Part shown: positions 20,301 through 29,050 of the stretch, one piece after another | How the letters are laid out: each line of letters starts with the position of its first letter | Numbering within the stretch: position 1 is the stretch's first letter | Made by a program: the position numbers and the translations under genes | The notes under the pieces: model-generated | What the model saw: the letters and a program-made list of their open reading frames with translations, nothing else | Database searches by the model: none | Told to the model about the DNA's origin: nothing | NCBI GenBank assembly: GCA_019693395.1 | Contig: JAAMXP010004345.1 | Span: 1 to 29,050, forward strand | Length of the DNA stretch: 29,050 nt | Direction: 5' to 3' | From: Ettlia oleoabundans | Taxonomy: Eukaryota > Chlorophyta > Chlorophyceae > Chlamydomonadales

Positions 20301-22909
20301 TGGTGGCTGGAGTGCCGTGGTTGTTTACTGTGGCCGCTGTTCTACCCTTGCAATATATGTTCCTGGCACTTGTCTCTAGCTGCACTTCTCGCCTTGGTCA
20401 TCTGTAACATTCATAACCCTCGGCGCCTGCTGCAGACAACCCCCTGGTCAACCACCCGGCCGTCATCTGCACCCCCCACCTGGGTGCTAGCACCCGTGAG
20501 GCCCAGGAGGAGGTGGCTTATGAGATCGCAGAGGCAGTCATCTCTGCGCTCAAGGTGGGCGCTGGGCCAGGTAGTAGGCTGCGTACACAGTTTGCATGCC
20601 ATCTGGGTTGCTGGGGGTTTGTTCTAAATATGCTGTGAGCCGCCTTTTTGGTTTGTCATGTTCTTCCGCTGGAGCCCCAGCCCAACCCAGCACACATGCT
20701 CCACCTCATATCCCACCCACCCACCCACCCATTTCACCTGTCTGTTCCTTCTGCAGGGCGAGCTGACCCCTAGCTGCGTGAACGCCCCCATGGTGCCCCC
20801 CGAGGTCCTCAAGGAGCTGCAGCCCTACACCAACCTGGCCGATGGTCTGGGCCGCGCGGCGGTGCAGCTAGTGGAAGACAGCGGCTTCTCTGATGTGTTC
20901 ATCACCTACCACTCGCCTCGTGGGGACGACCTGGACGCACGGCTGCTGCGCGCCATGGTGGTGAAGGGTATGCTGGAGCAGATCACCACCAGCCAGGTGT
21001 GTGCTGCATGCAGACGAGGCTGGTCGCTTCTAGGGGGAAAGTAGCGGCTTGGTGGGTGGTTGACTAGAACTCATGCCGTGTGCTGGATCAAGGGGAGTGC
21101 GTTTTCTCAAAATGGGTGCTTTGCTGGAACTGGGGGAATGTCTGGATTAATTAGTGTGCGTCTTTGCTTGGTGGGTGCTGGCCCGTTGCAAGGGAGCAAG
21201 CTTATCCAGTGCTTGCGTGCGACAGTTTGCTGTCATGGCAGCAGGGCACAGGTTTGAAGGAATCCTGGCTGGAGTCAAGTTGGTTTGTGCTGTTCTCTGT
21301 CCACTGGCCGCCACTTTCCAGTTCACTTCCAGCCCCACAGCTGGGTGTCGACCGCTGGGTGTTGACCGCATTGTTTGACCGCAGGTCAACCTGGTCAACG
21401 CCGACCTGCTGGCCAAGAAGCGCGGCCTGCGCATCGTGGAGACAGTGGTGCCAGCTGAGGGGACCTCCGCTCTCACAGAAATTGAGGTGAGGCTGGTTTG
21501 TTACACCCATAGGGAAGGCATGCAGGGAACAGATTGACGCAGCAACCTAAGTAAGCATTCTACAGAACCAGCAGCCGTAGGCGGATTAGAATCTCAGCAG
21601 CAACATACTGTGCACTGCTGCTCACAGGGCAGGCGCGCTCATCTCCACTATCGATGCCAACGCGCGCTCACTCCATCTTGGCAGCGTTATTTGCGGTTGA
21701 CCCAACGCGCCTCTCTGTCTCATATCTCTCGCTCTCCCTTCCGATACAGGTTGCCATTGGCTCCAACAAGTCCAAGTTCAGCAGCGCAGTGGTTGACGAC
21801 CGCATCACTGTGGCGGGTGCAGTGAAGAGTGGCGAGCCCTTCCTCACACGCGTGGGCGGCTTTGATGTTGACCTGGCCCTGGAGGTGTGTTGCGCTGGCC
21901 TGGCAGGACCTAGCGGTAGCACTGCGATTGTTATGTTGCGCTTAGTTTCATGCGCCAACTTGAGTCGCCTCAAGACAGCATCACAAGGCTGTGATGAAGA
22001 TGCTGGCCTTGGAGGTGTTTTGCGTCGTGCTGAGCTGCGCTGTGCTGCACACTGCGCTGCACTTAGTGACAGCACGGCAGTGCTACAATGCCGCTCAGTC
22101 CATGCACAAACATCTGTCATCTCACGCACAAGCCTCTGTCATCTCACGCAGCACCACACATGTGGAACCCGATTTCTCCACCCTCCCAAACACGCCCGCA
22201 TTCTTGAGCCAAAATTCACCTCCCCACACCCATTCACCCTGTTATTCACCTCTCCACACTCATCCACCCCTCCACACCCATCCACTCTGCCATTTACCTC
22301 CCCACATCCATCCACCCTGGTATGCATTTCCCCGCCCATCCCTTCCTGGTGCAGGGTGAAGTGGTGCTGGTGCGGCAGACCGACCAGCCGGGTATCATCG
22401 CCGCGGTTTCTTCAGAGCTGGCTGCCAACAAGGTCAACATTTCATTCATGACTGTGTCTCGGGTGGCCAAGGGCACTGAGGCAATCATGGCCATTGGCGT
22501 GGATGAGGCGCCGCCCGCTGAGGTGAGTCGGGTGCCAGGAGGTTTGGGTGTGTGTTGGTGTTGGAGGGTGTGGCGTGGTGTGTTGGTGGTGGTGGTGTGT
22601 GTGGTGTGTTTGTGTGTGTGTGGGGGGGGGGTATGTGTGTGTGCGGGTGGGGTGGGGTGGGGTGTGGGGGGGCGGTGAGATGCCACCTGCTGAGGTGTGT
22701 TGCTTGCAGGTTGCGTAGCAGATGCAGTGCAATGTGTACGAACCATTGGCATGCGGTGGGGGGAGGGTGGGTTGTTGAGATTCATAACGTTTCACCCGTT
22801 TGCTTGCCGCTGTCCTCCTGCCTCCTATGCGCCGCAGGCCGTTGCCTCCATCTCCAGGGTGAAGGGCATCCAGGAGGTGACCCTGTTTTCAGAGAAGCGG
22901 GCTGCGTGA
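17375..22909 (+). CDS. D-3-phosphoglycerate dehydrogenase, probably plastid-targeted (complete, 14 exons)
   Basis: Exons 17375-17453, 17628-17809, 18051-18162, 18580-18665, 18898-19024, 19284-19384, 19666-19740, 19959-20094, 20436-20554, 20757-20996, 21385-21486, 21750-21884, 22355-22522 and 22838-22909 close in phase, giving 577 residues. It oxidises 3-phosphoglycerate to 3-phosphohydroxypyruvate with NAD, the first step of phosphorylated serine synthesis. Visible: a short basic leader (THRRASRRAAAARPS), GRAGVGIDNVD, the NAD loop GFGKVGSEVARRAKG (G182 on), catalytic R266 in VARGGVIDDDAL, E295 in DVFSVEPP, H314 in CTPHLGAST, the allosteric substrate-binding domain (~340-490), and a C-terminal ACT domain (VRQTDQPGIIAAVSSEL). 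This is the long plant and bacterial type. Exon 1 is inferred from phase and leader composition; exons 2-14 are firm. Introns 8, 12 and 13 contain copies of the preceding exon end. Confidence 0.95.
20179..20245 (+). repeat. Decayed copy of PGDH exon 8 end and donor inside intron 8
   Basis: The exon 8 end at 20055-20116 (encoding GAALDVFSVEPPPA, then the donor and GTGCTGGTGTGG) recurs about 120 nt downstream, encoding GAALNVFC and then a degenerate end. The donor GCAGGTGGGT has become GCAAATGGGT, so the copy cannot be used as the same donor. Confidence 0.8.
20712..20731. repeat. CCCA tetranucleotide tract upstream of the PGDH exon 10 acceptor
   Basis: Four to five CCCA units form part of the pyrimidine-rich stretch before the acceptor at 20755-20756. 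Simple intronic repeat. Confidence 0.6.
22205..22322. repeat. Minisatellite in PGDH intron 12
   Basis: Imperfect tandem copies of a 17-22 nt unit with the wording ATTCACCTCCCCACACCC / ATCCACCCTCCACACCC. The tract is C-rich on the plus strand and lies 30-150 nt before the acceptor of exon 13, where it may lengthen the pyrimidine tract. Confidence 0.8.
22545..22680. repeat. GT/G-rich tract in PGDH intron 13
   Basis: A purine/T-only stretch of GTGTGG, TGTGTG and a run of ten G, then GGGTGGGGTGGGG units. It has strong G-quadruplex potential on the coding strand and likely length variation. The wrong-frame ORFs here are Val/Gly/Cys runs and are not real. Confidence 0.8.
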
Positions 22910-24012
22910 GGCAGTCGGACAGCTGCCGCCTGCTGATTTATCTCTAAGGTCTGCTGACATATCTTTAGGTTGGTGATGCCTACGCAGCTTGCTGCTGCCT
23001 CCCTCCAGGCAGGTGAACAGTTGACCCTGCTGGTCTTCTGCCTGGCAATCTCCCAGCGGCGGATGCCTGGCAATCTCCTAGCGGCGGATGCCTGGCAATC
23101 TCCTAGTATCAGACGGCAGGCCCAGCGCGGTTCTGGCGCTGGTCCATCCGCTTGCCCAGTGTTATCGCTCCACCTAGAAACGAACCAGCTTCACTCACGC
23201 AGCCCCCGTGCACACCGTGCGCTTGCTGCTCATTCATTCTTGCCCCCCCTTCCCCTGCTCTTTTGGCACCGGAACTGTGATTCTTTTCGTTCCCTGCTAC
23301 CACCTTTTTGTGTGTTTCCGCCAATTTGTTCTGCCCAGCTTACATTGCCCTCAACTGCAGTGTCATGTTTCTGCGTGATACATGATACAAAACATGATAT
23401 AGAGCGTGGCGCTGGTGTCCTCCCCACCTATGTTTTTGACCCAATTAGAACGAAGCACTTCACCACAATGTGACGTCCCCGATAAGTCCAACTGGTCGTT
23501 AGTAAAAAACAGGGCAGAGGCGCAGCACGAGGAACTGACCATGTGTTGGAGGTTTTCATTGTCCATCTGTTTTGGTATTACTTGATGGGAGGGAGGTGAG
23601 GAAATGAAACGAGGGACCCATTGATGCAGGTGCTTGCAGCTCTGCCAGCTGTTCACTTGCCGGCAGCCGGCGCCCGCCAGGTCAGCACCGCCCCGTCCGC
23701 CCCGTCCCCTCCCAGTAAATGAGTGATCGGGTGAGCGAACTGGAAGCACACATTGGACTCTAGATGCCGTGAAGTAACGCGGTATCAGCCGACGCTCGTT
23801 GGTCGCCGACTTCCAAAACCCTGTCCCACAGCGCGAAACAACTCCACCAGTAAGCGGGCCGATGCCGGAATGAGCTCCTGGGCGTGCCAACGCCGGGGCG
23901 CCGGCGCCAAATCCCAGCCCTGCTGCCGCCGACTGCACTGGGCTCTGCCTGCGTGCGACGTTGCCACGGCTGTTCCCACTCTGCCATGTTGCCTGCACAC
24001 AGCGCAGGCGCC
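22910..24012. other. Intergenic region between PGDH and SDR-like gene
   Basis: Contains a triplicated 25-nt repeat near its left end (listed separately). Open frames occur on both strands, but none resembles a family and codon use looks random. The frame of the SDR-like gene is open back to 23884 and has an earlier ATG at 23986. No tRNA, snRNA or transposon ends were recognised. Confidence 0.5.
23039..23113. repeat. 25-nt tandem repeat, three copies
   Basis: Units at 23039-23063, 23064-23088 and 23089-23113, each starting TGCCTGGCAATCTCC. The first two differ by one base (CCCAGC/CCTAGC); the third diverges in its last bases. It lies 130 nt after the PGDH stop, so probably within its 3' untranslated region. 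Confidence 0.9.
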
Positions 24013-25977
24013 ATGGCGCTGGAAGGCAAGGTGGCGATGGTGACGGGAGCAACTGGTATTGTGGGGGAGGGCATTGCCAAGGCTTTTTTGGAGGCGGGAG
24101 CAACCCTCATCTGCCCCATCCGCAGGCGCGCCGCCGCTGGTCCCCAGCATTTTTTCAGTGCAATTGGCTGCGGTCCTCGGTTTAGAGCTCGGCAGTTAAC
24201 CACGCTGCCACTTTGCTCGCTCCACCTATCATGCCGCTTTAGTTTATATTCACGAGGCTTCACTCCTTGCTGCCCGGCTCGGTGTTGCAGCGCCGGCAAG
24301 GAAGCGCCACTGCGACTGGCGCTGGGTTCCCCTCCAGCTACCCAGCTGGACACCCCCCTGGACGACTACAGCAGCGCTGAAGGGTCCAAGCAGCTGGCAC
24401 GCTACATACGACTCAAGTACGGGGCAGTGGTGAGGCGGGGCTGTGTGGCCGGCTTCGGGCTGGCATCCAGCTGGAAACAGGGCATGCACGGTCTCTAGGC
24501 GCCTAAAGCTGCAGAGCCTCTGACATTAGACATGCAGCACAAATATGCGAACCATGGCAAGGCAGCAGTGTGGCATTCGTGAACAGCCCTGCTGAAGTTA
24601 CCTCTGGTGCCGCCATCAGTCAGCACCCGGCTGTGGCATATGCCAGCCAACAATTTTTCCTTAAAGTGCGCTCCAGCACAGTGCCTTATGCCATCCACAT
24701 TTTGTGTACTCTACCAGATGCCTCACGCAAAGGAGCTTCTACACCCCCTGCAGCACCACGTGGCTGCCTGATGCCATTGATCACCTTAAAGCTTTCTTCC
24801 ATTCCTGCTGCACTATGTTGCTCTGCCCTATCACCTTATGTGCACCAATTTGTGTTTGTGTTTCCTACTGCTGCCGCAGGACCATGTAATCGCCTGCACC
24901 GGCGGCATGGTGCCCATGGGTGCCCTCACCACCATCACCCCCCAGTCTTTCACTCAGGCCATGCATGACCGGGTACTGGGCCAAATAGTACTGGCCCAAG
25001 CACTGGTACCGCTGCTTAAGGAGGCCCCCAGCAGCAGCTATACAATCATCACCGGCAGGCTGGGTGGGTGGCTGCGCCAGGGGCCGTAGGTTGCGTGGGT
25101 CTGGTGCAATCGTTGTGGCTTTCCTGGCCGCTGGCTTCGTGTTTTTGCAGGTGCATGGTGAGATACGAGGTTAGGCTGCTTGGACCAAAATTGCTGACCT
25201 GAGAAGTGCTTGCTTCCCTTCCCTAGCCATGAGCCATTTTCTATTGCAAGTGTGCCCATCTATAAATCCGTTTCGCCCTGCAGGCGAGGTGTGCAACATG
25301 CCTGAGGGCGCGCTTTTCTCCATTACCAATGCTGCGGTGTATGGAGCAGTACAGGCACTACAGGCGGAGCACCGCACCCGACCGCAGCGCATCAACGAGG
25401 TGTGGGCACTCCTTTCCCAGCACACCACAGCCCCGTAACAGTTGGTTGCAATGCTCCCGTGCAGCTTCTGTGCGCTTGTGTAGTGAGGCTAGCTGCATGT
25501 GGGAGCACGCGGGAACCTGCAGCCTTGTCCCCTAACAAGTTGTGGTTTTAGTTGCACACAGCCCCCTTTCCCCCCCGCACCACCCCACCACATATCCACC
25601 CGGGGAGCGCTGCCTTTCTTGCAGCTGCGGATTGGTGCCGTCGTGCGTCGGGACAGCGAGCCAGAGCACCCCAACTTCCCGGGTAAGGTTGTGTTAGAGC
25701 ACGTTGCTATCTACCTCAATGCTTGTTGCTAAAGATGAAAGAGGTCTAAATAGTAGACTGGGTTGTTTGCAGTGAGATTCCAGCTGCATTGCCTGCGTGA
25801 GAGTCTGCCCTGCCTGTCGCCGCCACTCGGTGACCCACAACCGCAGCCACACCCGCCCTGGCTGCCCTGCCTCCTGCAGGTGTCAAGGCTCACCCAGCCA
25901 GTTTGGTGGGTGCTGAGGCGCTTAAAATTGCTCTAAGCGTCCAGAGCGACCAGGTGGTCCGTTTATACCTGGACTAA
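24013..25977 (+). CDS. Short-chain dehydrogenase/reductase-like protein, atypical active site
   Basis: Exons 24013-24125, 24291-24429, 24880-25063, 25284-25399, 25625-25682 and 25880-25977 close in phase, giving 235 residues. The N-terminus MALEGKVAMVTGATGIVGEG is an SDR Rossmann start with the TG-x3-G-x-G cofactor loop at residues 11-20. Further SDR marks are CTGGM (the NAG-like strand, residues ~90-94), the YTIITGRLGE strand, and the tyrosine segment TNAAVYGAVQALQAE. SDR enzymes use Tyr-x3-Lys; here Y165 is followed by Gln at 169, and the usual Ser in the strand before is not evident, so classical oxidoreductase activity is doubtful. Intron 1 (165 nt) needs a weak GC donor (GCGCGC). The frame is also open through it, so it may be retained, adding 55 residues. 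An earlier in-frame ATG is at 23986. Substrate unknown. Confidence 0.8.
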
Positions 25978-26491
25978 TCGAGCAGTACAAGTTGAGGCCC
26001 TCTCCAGCGGCAGGCCGGTGCCTACCACGCTGCGCTGCGTCTACCATGCGCCAGCGGGGCATGGGGGGAAGCACCACAGGAGCGGCCGGGAACCACACGC
26101 CACCGGTCGGTCCCTTGTATATTACGTCGTTTTGCCAGAATCCATCAACTGGCGCTCCATTGCACGTTCTGCAAGCGGTGCGTGTAAGTCTGCTGACACT
26201 CACATTTCTCCTAGCCGGCCATCAAGGGTAGCGATCATCGTTGACAACGTCTCCGCTAAGTTACCAAGTACGGACCACCGCAGGCAGCGCCGTTGGTGAG
26301 TTCCAACCTTGGTCGCCAGCAACCTTCGGTCGCCTGGCCTACGGAGCCTTTTGCCGCTTAGACAAGCGAGGCGGGTGAATACTCATGTTGATTTTCGATG
26401 CAAGCCCACCTAGACAGCCGAGCATGCTTCATGTTGCCGCCGCCGCCGCCGCCATCATCCCCACGCAGTTCCCCCAAACGGCATCAGCAGA
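25978..26491. other. Spacer between SDR-like gene and small ORF
   Basis: Probably the SDR-like 3' untranslated region and the 5' region of the next ORF. A (GCC)n tract at 26436-26453 lies just before the small ORF. The open frames here show no family resemblance. Confidence 0.4.
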
Positions 26492-26767
26492 ATGGCTCTC
26501 ATGCGGCTTCCGGATGCGAGGTTTGAGTTTCCGCTCGGGAAAGGGCTCGAAAAATTGATGACGGACATCTACGCTTATCTTGAGTCCCTGCCAGACGAGG
26601 TGGCGCCAGAGCTCAAGGGCCGCCTGGCGCTCCTGCTGGAGGAGCAAGTGCGAACGCTGTATGGCAGAGCACCCGCGTCAGCCGCCGACATCTCTCCTGC
26701 GAGGTTCAGCAAGCTGCTGCAGGAGGACGATGCCTCGTTGACTGTGGTGGTGGTAAAGCATTTCTAG
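26492..26767 (+). CDS. Small hypothetical protein, 91 residues
   Basis: A single open exon from ATG 26492 to TAG. The protein is helix-rich, with Leu spacing and a mix of acidic and basic residues (for example KGLEKLMTDIYAYLESLPDE and ELKGRLALLLEEQVRTL), then a segment ISPARFSKLLQEDDASLTVV. It looks more protein-like than the shadow ORFs around it. I do not recognise the family. It may be a standalone gene, or one exon of a gene whose others I missed; CAG lies directly before the ATG at 26488-26490, so an acceptor there is possible. Confidence 0.5.
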   Translation: MALMRLPDARFEFPLGKGLEKLMTDIYAYLESLPDEVAPELKGRLALLLEEQVRTLYGRAPASAADISPARFSKLLQEDDASLTVVVVKHF

Positions 26768-27730
26768 CACGAGTTTTGCTATGGCAGTAGACAACCCAAA
26801 GCAATGTGCTTCGATGATGATAATACAAGCATGACGCTTCATCACAAGTACGCTTGCCGCTACTTGCAGCAGAGCTGAAGCTGGTTGCTTTTCATTTCAT
26901 TTCTACTTTATGGTTGTATCATTTCATGATTTCATGTTTGTTTTGACATGCCCGCCGTGCCCTACCCGGTTTTGATAACTGGAAATGATAACAATGCACA
27001 CGCATACCCGGACAAGAACGCAACAATTTGAGCCTCGTCCCTCTCCTGCTCTCGTCCTTCTGCTCAGAGGTCTCCTTAAAAGTTACTTCTACCCAACAGG
27101 CAGAGCTGCATTGTTACGTCCGCTTGTGGTCCTTCATGTTTAATGAGCAAACCAAACGTCAGGTCGGGCAGAACAAAAAGAATCAAACAAGGGATCGAGC
27201 AAGAGATTTGAAAATGGCAACGAGCTGGCGTGTTCTCGACCAGTCAAAGCCAGCGAGCCTTGACCTCACGTCAGCAGTCTGCAGACCATGTTCCGAGCCG
27301 CCACATGTCCGATGCATGTAGCTTTCACCACAGCATATCTGATGTCGTGCAAGCATGCTAACTCGACTCTGGCTAAAGCAGGCAGGTGCCAAAACGCCAG
27401 CTCTCCCTCGAGGCCAGTCGGTCACTGGGCCAGGCCCAGAAGGCGCTCGCTGCCGCGGCGCATCAACCTCCACTTCTGAAACTGACACGTTCATTGTCGT
27501 CTAAAGGCTGATCACTGGCGGCTGGTTGGTGGGCATCGGTTGGGTGGTGGCTGCACACCCTGGCGGCTAAGTGGCTGCACACCGGTGGCTGATGGTTGGG
27601 CAGATTAAGTGGAACATCGCCTCATGCTGTGTAATGGCAGTTCATGGGGGCCAGAAGAAAGCTGCCGCCTCCGCATTGCGCTGTGACAACTGACACGACA
27701 CCGTCTGGCTCAGAGGTGCAGGAAGGGAGT
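26768..27730. other. Region without recognised genes before the FtsH-type gene
   Basis: AT-richer than its surroundings around 26880-26940 (ATTTCATTT-like repeats). Around 27508-27602 there are imperfect repeats of GTGGCTGCACACC and GGCGGCTGGTTGG. TGTAA occurs at 27608. It presumably holds 3' untranslated sequence of both flanking genes. No RNA gene was recognised. Confidence 0.45.
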
Positions 27731-29021
27731 CTACAGGAAAGCCACGGCCTCCGCCTTACGCCGCTCCAGGTCTGTGCTGCATGCGTGGCGCTCCACCAGC
27801 TCCCGCACCTCATCGCCGCTCAGGGTGTCCTTCTCCAGCAGCGCTTCTACCAGCCTGAACGGCAGGAGGCGGGAAAGGTCGGGTTTGTAAGGGGGACACA
27901 GGCCAGGCGATGAAAACGGGGTAGCAGTTGGTGCAAGGCCTCTATCAGCCTGGATGGCAGGAAGGGTGATAAATGTCAGGTGCGACAAGGGGGTGGGTCG
28001 CAGGGTATGGACCCCCTCAAGCAACAACACGGACTAACAGGCAGCGAAGGGCAGCTTCCTTTGGCTGCCCGGCCGGGTGGCTGGCTGGCTGCTGGGTGGG
28101 GCCCATGTGACCACCACCCAGCCCTGCCCGGCGCCTGGCTTGACCTCAGCCCCGGCTGCTGGGTTGCAAGCTAGACCAGCGGTAGCGGCGGTGACGGATA
28201 GCTGATGAGACGCACTTGTTCCAGCAAGCCAACGGGTATTGCAGTTCTGGCAGGGGCTGGCACACCCAGCCACAGGCACAACACACCCGCCCAGCAACCA
28301 CCCCTGATATCACTCACTTGTCCAGTGCCTGCCGGTTGCGAGCCAGCATGTCTTTCACCGTGCCATACGCCTCTGCCAACCGCTCCTCCATCTGCGAGTA
28401 CGAGAGGGGGGGGGGGCCGGGCGGGGGCGGGGGGCGCATGGTAAGGAGTGAGGGAAGGTTGACCACGACAAAGCCGCTCCTCGCGTCTCTTCCCGCACGC
28501 ATCCAGTGCAGACCATACTGAACCACACCAGACGAAAAACAGATGCAGTACACAGACCTAGAACGCATCACTCTATCAGCCTCGTAGTGAAGCTCCGGCG
28601 GCACAAGACATAACAAACCAGACACTTACCAGAAACATGCCAGGCACATACCAGTAGCGTACCAGGCACAAAGCAGGCTACGACACAGATGAGAGCGACA
28701 CCCCATCCAATTTGCCTCCGCCTCAGGGGGAGGGGAACAAGCAGCACCCACACAATTAAATCCCACTCGGAACAGGAAGGAGCCACACTACACCCACCAA
28801 TTTATCGGCCTCGTAGTGAAGCTCCGGCGGCACATTCTGCGTCACCGCCTGCATCAGCCCCGCGCCCACGCGCCGCGGCACCGACACGGTGCGTGGCCCG
28901 ATGGCGGGGCTGTCGCTCATGGCGGCGCTGACCACCAGCTTCTGCACTATGCCGCGCGCGTCTATGAGGCGCAGCTGGTGCAGGGTGCTCATCTCCTCTG
29001 GACCGTAGATGAGCTCCTCGG
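27731..29021 (-). CDS. FtsH-family protein, C-terminal end of peptidase domain (partial, runs off the right edge)
   Basis: Exons in transcript order: 29021-28798, 28391-28318 and 27854-27731, closing in phase and ending TAG. Visible text: AEELIYGPEEMSTLHQL, ARGIVQKLVVSAAMSDS, VPPELHYEADKL, then MEERLAEAYGTVKDMLARNR, and finally LVEALLEKDTLSGDEVRELV. These match the C-terminal half of the M41 peptidase domain of FtsH, a membrane AAA protease; in plants many act in thylakoids or the plastid envelope. The AAA module and the HEXXH zinc motif would lie beyond 29050. Where active FtsH has a zinc-binding Asp (in TTGASNDL-like text), this protein has MSTLHQL, with Gln at the Asp position, as might be expected of a proteolytically inactive FtsHi-type member. 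That reading is an inference from alignment by eye. Confidence 0.8.
27943..27975 (-). repeat. Copy of the FtsH last-exon acceptor region inside the preceding intron
   Basis: CTATCAGCCTGGATGGCAGG on the plus strand resembles CTACCAGCCTGAACGGCAGG at 27847-27866, the true last-exon acceptor. On the minus strand it provides a second acceptor-like CCATCCAG followed by GCTGATAGAGGC, encoding LIEAL in place of LVEAL. Using it in the same phase leads to a stop before the true exon ends. Confidence 0.75.
28406..28437. repeat. G-run tract in FtsH intron
   Basis: Runs of 11, 5 and 6 G on the plus strand, C runs on the transcript strand, just upstream of the acceptor at 28392-28393. They act as a C-only pyrimidine tract; the plus strand has G-quadruplex potential. 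Confidence 0.75.
28574..28605 (-). repeat. 32-nt copy of FtsH exon end inside the following intron
   Basis: 28574-28605 matches 28803-28834, the end of the 28798-29021 exon, with a single mismatch in 32 nt. On the minus strand it encodes VPPELHYEAD again, about 200 nt into the intron. Confidence 0.92.
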
Positions 29022-29050
29022 CTGTGGCGGGGGGGAGGTTTGCAAGGGGG

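Noticed and set aside
22205..22322. CRISPR-like spaced repeats
   Set aside because: The units are adjacent, imperfect and C-rich, with no unique spacers, and lie in a eukaryotic intron; a minisatellite explains them.
27608..27612. TGTAA as the poly(A) signal of the small ORF at 26492
   Set aside because: It lies about 840 nt after the stop with no other support, and most genes in the window lack a well-placed TGTAA.
1..29050. tRNA, rRNA, snRNA genes and transposon ends
   Set aside because: Reading both strands by eye gave no cloverleaf with the GGTTCGA-type loop, no rRNA text and no terminal inverted repeats with target duplications. A covariance-model scan would be decisive.

Overview
The window looks like nuclear DNA of a green alga. 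It is GC-rich and intron-dense: nearly every gene is cut into short exons of 40-330 nt, with donors of the GTGGGT/GTGAGT type and acceptors of the TGCAG type. The proteins are plant-like: mitochondrial EF-G, phosphoglycerate dehydrogenase with a basic leader, a universal stress protein, and an FtsH-type protein. A radial-spoke-like protein points to a lineage that makes, or once made, cilia. A chlorophyte, probably chlorophycean, is my inference; the species cannot be read from the sequence.

Layout, left to right. 1-1431 (+): last five exons of mitochondrial elongation factor G. 2101-6071 (+): two tandem helical-repeat/MYND zinc-finger paralogues; the first is shortened and its MYND finger is broken, the second is long and nearly intact. 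6663-10298 (-): a complete nine-exon GH37 trehalase of 623 residues. 10552-13311 (+): a divergently transcribed, complete nine-exon histidine-phosphatase (phosphoglycerate-mutase-like) gene of 395 residues. 14066-15321 (-): a universal stress protein of 240 residues. 15621-17317 (-): a protein with a divergent radial spoke protein 3 (RSP3) domain. 17375-22909 (+): a 14-exon 3-phosphoglycerate dehydrogenase of 577 residues. 24013-25977 (+): a short-chain dehydrogenase-like protein of 235 residues. 26492-26767 (+): a small unrecognised ORF. 27731-29021 (-): the last three exons of an FtsH-family protein that runs off the right edge.

The genes do not form a pathway or operon; this is ordinary eukaryotic gene order with two head-to-head pairs (trehalase/phosphatase, RSP3-like/PGDH). 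Exon joins were tested by checking that splice phases close exactly and that protein family motifs continue across the junction.

The most unusual signal is not a gene. Several introns carry decayed or near-exact copies of the neighbouring exon end together with its splice site (PGDH introns 8, 12 and 13, phosphatase intron 6, both FtsH introns). This fits short tandem duplications at exon-intron borders, one proposed route of intron gain or growth. Several introns also appear to use GC donors, and the second MYND gene appears to have an AA where its splice acceptor AG should be. I found no evidence of a new multi-gene system.
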